Made by a program: the position numbers and the translations under genes
Source of the DNA: Siphonodentalium dalli
Lineage: Eukaryota > Mollusca > Scaphopoda > Gadilida > Siphonodentaliidae
NCBI GenBank assembly: GCA_032622095.1
Contig: CP136062.1
Location: 231,152,578 to 231,216,577, forward strand
Length of the DNA stretch: 64,000 nucleotides
Direction: 5' to 3'
Shown here: piece by piece, positions 55,048 through 64,000 of the stretch
Position numbering within the stretch: position 1 is the first letter of the stretch
How the letters are laid out: every line of letters begins with the position of its first letter
The notes under the pieces: model-generated
Database searches by the model: none
What the model was told of the DNA's origin: nothing
Seen by the model: the letters and a program-made list of their open reading frames with translations, nothing else

Positions 55048-55622
55048 TGTAGTCCGTGCTAAAGGATTTAGTCATACAAAGAGTAAAATCCAAGATGGCT
55101 GCTGGCGGCCATGTTTTTTGGCCGAATGACCCCAAAATTAATCATTCCCATCTACATGTCAATATTAACATCCATGACAAATTTCATGATGATCAGACGA
55201 TCAGTACGACCTGTAACCCGTGCTAATGGATTGAATTTTGAAATCAAAGATGGCCACTGGTGGCCATGTTTTTCATCCGAATGACCCCTAAATGACTCGT
55301 TCCCATCTACATTACAATTTCAACAGCCATAACAAAATTTATGATGATCAGACTAAAAGTACGACCTGTAGCCCGTGCTAAATGATATAGTCATACAAAG
55401 AGTAAAATCCAAGATGGCTTCTGGTGGCCATGTTTTTTGGCCGAATGACCCCAAAATGACTCGTTCCCATCTACATGTCATTTATATTAACATTCATGAC
55501 AAATTTTATGATGATCAGACTAAAAGTACGACCTGTAGCTCGTGCTAAATGATTTAGTCATACAAAGAGTAAAATCCAAGATGGCCACTGGCAGCCATGT
55601 TTTTCTGCCGAATAATCCCAAA

Positions 55623-56073
55623 GGTTACACTGGTGTAAATGTTCTCCATAGGCCTCAGTGCTAACGTTTTAGCGTATAGTGTTGGCAATATAAATGTTGG
55701 GTCCAAAATTTTCTTTAAATCTGAAAAATTGACATTTTGGGAAACTTTTTACACAAAAAAATCATGTCTGTCTAGCAGGGAATTCGCCTTTAAATCTTAT
55801 GTTTTCGTAACTAGTGTCAGAACCGCATAAAAAAATACAGTCATATTTTAGACCACACCAAAAAATTCAAACTTTACTACAAAGGGTTAATTCCTGTGCC
55901 AATGGTTATTTTACCTATGGGAAATCATAGGGAAGAGGTGTGATGATTTTTTTATGTGAAAAGTACACAAGGCTATTGACCAATCAGGGCCCAGTGACTA
56001 TTTTATTCTCTCCTATATATTCCTCCCGCATCCGCTAGATGTCACTCGGAACCTTATTTACACCAGTGTAACC
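55623..56073. mobile_element. 451-bp inverted-repeat element, TSD CAAA
   Basis: GGTTACACTGGTGTAAA and its inverse are flanked by CAAA (55619-55622 and 56074-56077) inside an M unit. A 63-codon frame at 55639-55830 has no recognised domain. The start GGT.ACACT resembles that of the 54402 element. Confidence 0.8.
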
Positions 56074-57299
56074 CAAACAGACTCATTCCCATTTACATGT
56101 CATTGTTAACATCCATAACAAATTTCATGATGATCCGACAAAAGATACGACATGTAGCCTGTGTCAAAGGATTTAGTCATGTAAAGAGTAAAATCCAAGA
56201 TGGCTGCTGGTGGCCATGTTTTTTGGCCGAATGACCCCAAAATGACTCGTTCCCATCTACATGTCAATATTAACATCCATGAAAAATGTCATGATGATCA
56301 GACGAACAGTACGACCTGTGGCCTGTGCTAATGGATTAAATTTTGAAATCAAAGATGGCTGCTGGTGGCCATGTTTTTTGTCCGAATAACCCCAAAATGA
56401 CTCGTTCCCATCTACATTCTAATTTCAACAGCTGTTACAAATTTCATGATGATCAGACTAAAGGTACGACCTGTAGCCCGTGCTAAAGGATTCAGTCATA
56501 CAAAGAGTAAAATCCAAGATGGCTGCTGGCGGCCATGTTTTTTGCCCGAATGACCAAAAAAAGACTCGTTCCCATCTACATGTCATTGTTAACATCCATG
56601 AAAAATTTTATGATGATCTGACCAAAGGTACGACCTGTAGCCGGTGTCAAAGGATTTAGTCATGCAAAGAGTAAAATCTAAGATGGCTGCCGGCGGCCAT
56701 GTTTTTTGGCCAAATGACCCCAAAATTACTCGTTCCCATCTACATGTCAATATTAACATCCATGACAAATTTCATGATAATAAGACAAACGGTACGGCCT
56801 GTAGCCCGTGCTAATGTATTGAATTTTGAAATCCAAGATGGCCACTGGCGGCCATGTTTTTTTTTCGAATGACCCCAAAATGACTCGTTCCCATCTACAT
56901 GTCAATGTCAACATCCATGACAAATTTCATAATAATCGGACCAAAGGTACGAACTGTAGCCCGTGCTAAAGGAAATTGTTGACGCATCACGCACACACAC
57001 ACGCACACACGGACGACGGATACCAAGCCATGGCAATAGCTCAAACTTTACAAAGTAAAGTTGAGCTAATAAGGGTTAAAAGACGGAAATATATGAAATA
57101 AAGTTTATAATGATGTGTGTGTATATGTAAGCTAGTGATATGTGAAGTTTGATGCAATTTGGCCGATTAAAAGTTACGATAATGAAAGTTTTATGTAATT
57201 TCACGCCGAGTCAGAGTCCGGCGTGATGGCGGCTAGCTCTATGAATACCGAACACAAGTTCAAATAAGCCGTATATAAGGGAAATATATTAAATAAAGT

Positions 57300-57922
57300 T
57301 TATACCCCAAAATGATTCGTTCCCATTTAGATGTCACCCCGATGATCCATATGAAGTTTGGTGATGATTGGATCAGGGATGTGGTCTGTAGGAATGTGTC
57401 AAAGGATTTAGTGATGCAAAGAGTAAAATCCAAGATGGCCCGCCAGCTGCCATGTTTTTTGGCCGATTGATCCTAAAATGACTCGTTCCCATCTACATGT
57501 AAATGTCAACATTCATGACAAATTTTATGATGATCAGACAAACAGTACGGCCTGTAGCCCGCGCCAATGGATTCAATTTTGAAATCCAAGATGGCCACCA
57601 GCAGCCATGTTTTTTGGCTGAATTACCCCAAAATGATTCGTACCCAACTAGGGGCCACCCCAATAATGAATATGAAGTTTGGTGATGATCGGATCAGGGT
57701 TGTGGTCTGTAAGGTGTGTGTGAAAGTATTTAGTGATGTTTTTTGGCCAAATGACCCCAAAATGACTCGTTCCCATCTACATGTCAATGTCAACATTCAT
57801 GACAAATTTCATAAAGATCCGACCAAATATACGACCTGTAGCCCGCGCCAAAGGAAATTGTTGACGGACAACGGATGCCAACCCATGGCAATAGCTCAAA
57901 CTTACAAAGAAAGTTGAGCTAA
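57300..57922 (+). repeat. partial copy of M with right end
   Basis: Three M-like units and the right terminus ('ggcaatagctcaaacttaca' then AGTTGAGCTAA) follow the main copy. Confidence 0.7.
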
Positions 57923-58154
57923 AAATGAGTGGAAAATGACGGAATACAGGCTCGGACAAAAGATACATACCAGGATGTACGATTCTATGTCGAAAAAGGG
58001 CAATAACTACACAAAATGAGTCCGACCGAACTCAAAATCGCAGGTTCCCATGCTGGATGACATCTGTGCCAAGTTTAAAAGAAAATGACAGAATACAGAC
58101 TCGGACAAAGTTCCGGATGGACGCACAAGGGTCATAACTATAGTCCTTCGGGGG

Positions 58155-58450
58155 ACAAAACAAAAATATCAACTTACTACTATAGGAGACCTTGGATCAA
58201 ATTGAAGTTCCCCAGTTAAATTTGGTGCTGTTCAATCATTAGTCACCTCGATTATCCATTTTATCTTCTGCAAATTAGGGGATATAGAAACTGAACAGAA
58301 CGGAAAAAGTAACTGAAACAATCCTAATTTGAGACTATAGAAACTTCCCAGAAGATGAGGCCTAAGCAGAATGAGGTCCCCAGAGGGTGAATTTGATGAA
58401 ACATTTCACTAAATTCGCCCTCTGGGCACCTCATTCTGCAAATTTCAGAC
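58155..58450. mobile_element. MITE E copy
   Basis: Palindrome 'gaatgaggtccccagagggt' facing 'cctctgggcacctcattctg' (58369-58440), with a short centre. The left extension ('ggagaccttggatcaaattg' to 'gaagatgaggcctaagcag') matches the other copies. Confidence 0.7.
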
Positions 58451-58865
58451 ACACTATATCCAGACTTATCTTTGATTAACGATATGAAGAATAGCCCTCC
58501 CCAAACCACCCCCCATTGTTTACACAGGGATGTAGGTAGGGTCTAGCATTATGGGGGAGGGGCTGAAACAATCTCTGATTGCACATCTTTATTTATAACA
58601 ATGACCAGCCTAGAGGGCAACTTGGGATATATATGTTGTATAATACTTATTGGATCATAGAAGGCTGGTGTCTCTCTGATTACACTCTACTTCCCCCTTA
58701 TAACCAAACAGAGAGAAGTCAGGAGAAGTGACTTCTCCCCATGTTTAAACTCCCGGCTAGTCCCTGGTTCACATTGTAAAATGGCAGACACTTCTTTAAA
58801 AACTTTTTAATGAAAAATAACAACCATCTTATTGACATAAAACTATACATGTATATCACAAATAA

Positions 58866-58961
58866 TGGTAAGCAATCAGATCACGCACATGGTAAGCAAT
58901 CAGATCACGCACATGGTAAGCAATCAGATCACGCACATGGTAAGCAATCAGATCACGCACA
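58866..58961 (+). repeat. 24-bp tandem repeat, four copies
   Basis: 'ggtaagcaatcagatcacgc' plus 'acat' repeats four times exactly. Confidence 0.95.
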
Positions 58962-59187
58962 TCCTGAATTCAACTATTATAGTTATATTTAGCTGTACCT
59001 GAATATGGATTCAATTGAAGAGGGATAATCCAAAATCATATTTCACAAAAATTATTCAAAATCAGTGTTGCACTAAATCGGTTTGTTTTTGTGACAAAAT
59101 AACATGTCTTGATCCATGAAAAATATTAATGGTGATGGCACATGATAACAAAGTCAATTAACATTCAGTTGGTCTAAATATTGTTAT

Positions 59188-59281
59188 GAAGCGATTGGGT
59201 CATCATGTTAATGTCATTTAGTGATTGGGTCATCATGTTAATGTCATTTAGTGATTGGGTCATCATGTTAATGTCATTTAG
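59188..59281 (+). repeat. 32-bp tandem repeat, three copies
   Basis: 'gattgggtcatcatgttaat' and 'gtcatttagt' repeat, with the last two copies identical. Confidence 0.95.
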
Positions 59282-59385
59282 AAATTACTAAATAAAATTA
59301 GTTGGCGCAAAAGGTTGCAAAACAAATTTGATGAGATTCTTCATTTGCTGTAATGTTGTTACCAGTGAAATCTGGCTGCACGATT

Positions 59386-59503
59386 GGATGTGAGATGTGA
59401 GATCCCAGTTTACCACTGTGCACTTGGATGTGAGATCCCAGTTTACCACTGTGCACTTGGGTGTGAGATCCCAGTTTACCACTGTGCACTTGGATGTGAG
59501 ATT
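59386..59503 (+). repeat. 33-bp tandem repeat, about 3.5 copies
   Basis: 'ggatgtgagatcccagttta' plus 'ccactgtgcactt' repeats. The unit is a multiple of three, so frames on both strands stay open without coding meaning. Confidence 0.95.
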
Positions 59504-59509
59504 CCACAG

Positions 59510-60380
59510 TTTGGACAAAAACAGGGAAAAAGTGTACATGTATTTGGCACTGTATTTAATAAGAGCCTTGTATAGTATGGTGTAACTATGGTGTTCGGAA
59601 TCATGAATTTATCTTTATTCTTTATAAGTCATATGAGAATGTGTTAACAACCATCCTGAAAGAGATTTGAAGTTGGTAACCAACTACTGAGACACTGTGC
59701 ACTGTATTTACAGACTGATATACAAACTCATATGTATGGATTGATGCACACATGTACGGATGGATGAACAAAGTGATAAAACATCTGTATGGAAAAATAC
59801 ACAAACTGACAGAATTATCATCTCAGATCCAGTGTAGATTAGTGTATAGTACTGAATACATTACATTGAAAGAAATATCAAATAAATCTTATATTTTATC
59901 TCTATATAAAGAGGTCTGAAATATATAACACACAGTTCTGTGAGTGAGTGGATTCTTTTGAATATTGGAGATAGGTTAACAATGGAAAGCTCATTGACAA
60001 TATATATTTTAGGCACGGGACCAGAGGGCGATCAATGAATCTTCTCCCTAAAAAGGGAGAAATGACTTCTCCCAATGTGAAGGTTCTAGGTTAGTCCTAG
60101 CAGTCACTTTTTAGCCTGGTAATTTAATCATATTGTATAAAATAAGCTTTCCAACAATATATAATAATAATTTGCACCATTTAAATCATTCAAACTAGGC
60201 TTGTCCTTTTCAAATATAACAAAAATATATTCAACAACAAGTAAATCGTCATCTTTTATATTTACATATACAAGGTATTTACAAACGAGTGCAGCAAAAA
60301 ATATATAACAATTTTAATATATATCACATTTGTGAAATTGGAGAGAAAGTGTTTGTGCATGTCATCAGTCAAGTCTGAGT
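59510..60380. other. no gene recognised
   Basis: AT-rich sequence with short frames only. No repeat or splice-bounded exon stands out. Confidence 0.35.
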
Positions 60381-61215
60381 TTAGTGTGCCTGTCATTTTC
60401 AGAATGAGGTCCCCAGAGGGTGAATTTAGTGATGCTATCCCGCATAGCGGGCCAGCATCACCAAATTTACCCTCTGGAGACCTCATTCTGCTTAGGCTTC
60501 ATCTTCTGGGAAGTATCTATAGTATCAAATTAACATTGTTTTAGTTACATTTCCCTTCTAGGAAGTTTCTATATCCCCTAATTTGCAGAAGATAAAATTC
60601 ATAATTGAGGTGCCCAATGGGTGAATATCACCAACTTCAAATGGGGAACTTCAATCTAATCCTATGTCTGCCATATCAGTTGAGGGCCTAAGCAGAATGA
60701 GGACCCCAGAGGGTGAATTTAATGATGCTAGCCCACTATGACAGACACACTATTTGCAGGCTTGTTTGTCGTATAATGTGCATGTCAGTCAAGTCTGAGT
60801 TTAGTGTGCCTGTTATTTTCAGAATGAGGTCACCAGAGGGTGAATTTAGTGATGCAGGCTAGCATCACCAAATTCACCCTCAGGGGACCTCATTCTGCAT
60901 GGCCTCATCTGCTATAGGAGACATAGACTCAGATTGAAGTTCCCAAATGGTGAATATTGTGATGTACATCCATTGGGAACCTTGATTATGCAATGTGTCG
61001 TCTGCCAATTTGGGGATATAGAGAAACTAAACTAAAAATAAAATAGAAACTATGTGAAGAAGTTTCTATAGAAATTTGATAACAAAGAAACTTTCCAGAG
61101 AAGATGAGGCCTAAGCAGAATGAGATCCCCAGAGGGTGAATTTAGTGATGCTAGCCTGCTATGCGGGATACCGTCACTAAATTCACTCTCTGGGAACCTC
61201 ATTCTGCAAATGACA
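60381..61215. mobile_element. cluster of three or four MITE E copies
   Basis: Palindromic cores at 60401-60492, 60694-60745 (left arm only), 60822-60900 and 61117-61207 share 'cccagagggtgaatttagtg' arms. Inter-core words repeat ('gtcaagtctgagtttagtgt' at 60368 and 60787). Probably duplicated in tandem after insertion. Confidence 0.75.
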
Positions 61216-61357
61216 GGCACACTAAACTCAGACTTGGTCAAGAATAGAGAATATTGCAGAATAAATAGTGGACGTAAACGTACATTAGATGAAGCATGAA
61301 ATAGTAAACAGCCTTGAGACCAAATGTTTTTGCCTAAAATAAAAATGCTTTTCATGC

Positions 61358-61640
61358 TACATGTAACTCATCAGATTATACGGCCACATGCTACATGTAA
61401 CTCATTGGATTATAAGGCCACATGCTACATGTAACTCATCGGATTATAAGGCCACATGCTACATGTAACTCATCGGATTATAGGCCCCCATGCTACATGT
61501 AACTCATTGGATTATAAGGCCACATGCTACATGTAACTCATTGGATTATAAGGCCACATGCTACATGTAACTCATCAGATTATACGGCCACATGCTACAT
61601 GTAACTCATCGGATTATAGGGCCCCATGCTACATGTAACT
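61358..61640 (+). repeat. 34-bp minisatellite, about eight copies
   Basis: 'catgctacatgtaactcatc' then 'ggattataaggcca' repeats. The array runs directly into a MITE B fragment. Confidence 0.9.
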
Positions 61641-61728
61641 CCCTTTGGGAGACTCTCATATATAACAGAATGCATAGACATAGAGTTTTCACAACATTTC
61701 AGGAAGCTCAAGTCATGAAAAGGTTAAC
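61640..61728 (+). repeat. MITE B right-end fragment
   Basis: 'tttgggagactctcatatat' and 'atttcaggaagctcaagtca' then TGAAAAGGTTAA match the right end of family B. As at 40151, a minisatellite abuts it. Confidence 0.7.
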
Positions 61729-61927
61729 AATCAAATTAGCAACCAGAATCAATCAATATGATTGTAATATGATTCTAATATGATTGTAACTTGTCAAAAT
61801 GTTTTTAATGAGTTTGACCTCAAGATTCACTGAACAAATTTGCAAATGAAATCAATTTCCATTGAAGCTACCAGTGAAATTTTCAGGATTTCTAGAGAAA
61901 CGCACCTTTATGTGTTTCTTCCTATAT

Positions 61928-62640
61928 ACTTTTCATACAGTTTCCGGGTATAAAATAATAAATATGAGTCGAAGACACCTGTCCGGAAACACTTCATCAA
62001 TTAATATTCATTTTATATTGATATTTTCTTATATAATGCGATAATCATGTTCAGATAATAAATTTAGCCCTTTCTATATATATATCGATAGGTCGTTTAT
62101 TGAACTTATTATCTAAACATTTCTCTCAATAAATAGGACACCTTCTGTACTTTTATATATCTGTCCATTCTGCATTTCCTTATTAGATTTCAATCATTTA
62201 CAATAAACCGAAAATTCACTTTAGTTTATAAAAAAGATGAATCAAGATGCAAAATATGAAGAAAGATCTGTATTAAAAACACATTTTATATATAGTTTCC
62301 GGAGTATAAAATAATATATATGAGTCAAAGAAATCCTGGAAAAGACGCTATCAATTAATATTGAATTTATATCAATATCTTCTTATATAATGCGATAGTC
62401 AAGTGGGACATTTTTTCATTACAATTTTTAGAAATTTATATAGTTATACCGCATGGCACTCTGAATGAATTTGAGCCCTAAATTGTCCCAAATTGATTGT
62501 ATGTATATTATATCACAAAATTCAAAATAAAATGACTATTAATTGATAGAAGCATTTCCGGACAGGGGCCTTCGATTCATATTTATTATTTAATACCCAG
62601 GAAACAATATAAAACTTGAAAGTAGAAAGAGATAGACAAT
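61928..62640. repeat. direct and inverted copies related to element H
   Basis: 'agtttccgggtataaaataa' to 'cttatataatgcgataatc' at 61928-62046 recurs at 62290-62400. Its reverse complement ('gatagaagcatttccggaca' to 'tttaatacccaggaaac') lies at 62540-62605. The same words form the right arm of element H (42570-42640). Probably a decayed H relative. Confidence 0.65.
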
Positions 62641-62646
62641 GTTTAA

Positions 62647-63038
62647 CCCTTTACCCAACAAACTGGCCAAAACCGGCCAAATAAAGCTTCAACAGCCTAA
62701 AATATCTTCGGTCTGTCTCAATAGAACCATACACATATGGATATCATTGGAACCGGCTTCTTGACCACATTGTGATAGTTACAGTTATGCCCTGTGCCAA
62801 TGCATTCTCTTATATATGCGAGTCGACCATAGGTCGCCTCGCATATATAAGAGAATGCATTGGCCTACAAAAAATCTTTTTTTAACACTTTTTACCATTT
62901 TTTCTTACATTCTTTAACAATTTTATAATTTTTAATGTGTTAAGCCAATGCATTCTCTTATATATGCGAGGCGACCTATGGTCGACTCGCATATATAAGA
63001 GAATGCATTGGCACAGGGCCCTTCTGTTGGGTAAAGGG
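62647..63038 (-). mobile_element. MITE family A, copy 3
   Basis: A complete 392-bp copy between TTAA (62643-62646 and 63039-63042), inverted relative to 10673-11065 and nearly identical to it, including both hairpins. High identity suggests recent activity. Confidence 0.9.
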
Positions 63039-63042
63039 TTAA

Positions 63043-64000
63043 AGAGATATTATAAAGTTATAGCATGTTTATTTTTGATAACACAATATGAATACTGATA
63101 TGAAATGACAAGAACCCAGTATAATTCCATGTTCATATGGAAATAATTCCATCTTTCGCACATATAAAACTTTTAGGTATTAAACATTCAAAAATGTAGC
63201 AACATATTGTTAAGTGCAAAATATATGAATTGAATAAGAATCTTGAACATATTCATCATTTATTTTGTTGGAGTTGTTCATTTGGCAGTATCGTTTTATG
63301 CATGTAAACACTTTGCCCTAAATGAATGATGGTAATACAGGTATAGTGGTTTAAAATTTTATCCAAAAATCTGAGTTTATATTTTTCAACAACGAAACTC
63401 AGACAAATTTATATTATTTATTTATTTTACCTGTCATTGGCTGTCAAAGCAACATTTGTTCATAATTATTAGCAGCAAAGGAATGCAACATATTGCTAAG
63501 TATATAAAATCAATAATTCTGTAAATTTTTCTGCTTGTTGCTAGTATCATGCTCAAACAATTCTACTCAAGTTTATCGGTGATGATATTTAGTCATACTG
63601 CGATATCATTTTCAGTATCGTAGTAGATATTAAAATCTGAATACCTTGAAGCCCTAATATTATACACCACGGTGGGGAATCATGTGATTTCGAGGAAGGT
63701 GAGTACCACGCATTCAAAATGTACAAACGCACAACAACATAATATATGAGGAACTGACATAAAACATAGCATTTGGAGTCTTACTTTTAAAACAATTTGA
63801 TACCATACCTGTTTGGAAATACTCAATAGTTTTCTATAACATTCTAACCAAAGTTACCAGTCGGTGGTTCGTGGAATACACAACTCCATAAATCTAGGAG
63901 AATTAATCCTTCGACCGACAACTTTGGTCAGAATTTTAGAGCAAACAATTGTGAGGTTGGACACAAATGAGGTATCAGCTTGATTGAAAAATAGTATAGC
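63043..64000. other. no gene; one donor-like site
   Basis: AT-rich sequence. GAGGAAG|GTGAGT at 63700 resembles a splice donor on the plus strand after about 23 open codons without an ATG. It could be the end of a non-coding 5' exon, but nothing supports it further. Confidence 0.3.

Larger units (their letters stand above)
53007..57068 (+). mobile_element. array element M, copy 2, about 17 units
   Basis: It starts 'aatgaaagtgtcaatgacac' then TGTAGCTCAACTTGG and ends AAAGTTGAGCTAA, so short inverted termini bound the array. Units of 155-177 bp carry 'aaatccaagatggctgctgg', 'ggccatgttttttggccgaa', 'tgaccccaaaatgactcgtt', 'cccatctacatgtcattgtt' and 'gatgatcagactaaaggtac'. A subset alternates with a 'caaagatggccactggtgg' type. 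Two unrelated elements are inserted (54402-55047 and 55623-56073). The words 'tatgaataccgaacacaagt' flank the whole block (52986 and 57240). Confidence 0.8.

Noticed and set aside
58810-59585. Frames through 24-, 32- and 33-bp repeats
   Set aside because: Simple arrays, open on both strands.

Overview
The window is nuclear DNA of an animal, most likely an aquatic invertebrate. It is AT-rich and spliced coding exons are tiny and far apart. It holds decayed CR1/jockey-type LINE and Ty3-like gag pieces, Helitron ends and a great many palindromic MITEs. Long arrays built on 'ccatcttggattt' and 'tccgtctgtctgtc' words recall what I know of molluscan and other lophotrochozoan genomes, but that placement is inference. 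There is no operon, CRISPR array, rRNA or intact transposase.

Genes. The most convincing host gene lies on the minus strand at 18507-21070. Six short exons with good splice sites stay in frame across every junction and end in a stop, but I do not recognise the protein. On the plus strand, a promoter-like segment near 14.5-14.8 kb, a 178-codon frame (15895-16431) and a terminal exon (17292-17396) form a possible gene converging on it. Other exon candidates are a minus-strand first exon with an ATGGCGGAG start (3426-3462), a plus-strand first exon (27286-27342), phase-0 exons at 33544-33621 and 38186-38476, and a terminal exon near 50.5 kb with AATAAA at 50694. A 95-bp module carrying an NRF1-type palindrome (GCGCATGCGC) sits beside start exons at both 14.5 kb and 27.2 kb.

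Mobile DNA. 1-8 kb: degenerate duplications and a Helitron 3' end. 8.3-11 kb: a THAP-coding, TTAA-flanked (Kolobok-like) element next to a hairpin MITE (family A). 11.3-14.1 kb: broken LINE ORF1-like and reverse-transcriptase frames, both on the minus strand. 22-24.6 kb: a 265-bp satellite. 25.26-26.93 kb: a foldback composite with a 5-bp target duplication, hosting another MITE and a gag fragment. 27.4-33.5 kb: palindromes, an inverted-repeat element and MITE C. 33.8-36.1 kb: an 81-bp array and a hAT element. 38.5-45.2 kb: MITE B, array element M, a 43-copy 30-bp minisatellite, and a nest of TTAA-specific elements holding a second THAP element. 46.5-52.5 kb: Helitron, nested MITE B/C/D, and a hAT MITE inside MITE E. 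53-57.9 kb: a large copy of M with two insertions. 58-63 kb: MITE E copies, four short arrays and a third MITE A.

The main theme is a dense population of TTAA-targeting elements, at least six TIR families, that repeatedly insert into one another. The only transposase-related coding sequence left is the THAP fragment. Exact target duplications let much of the insertion order be read directly.
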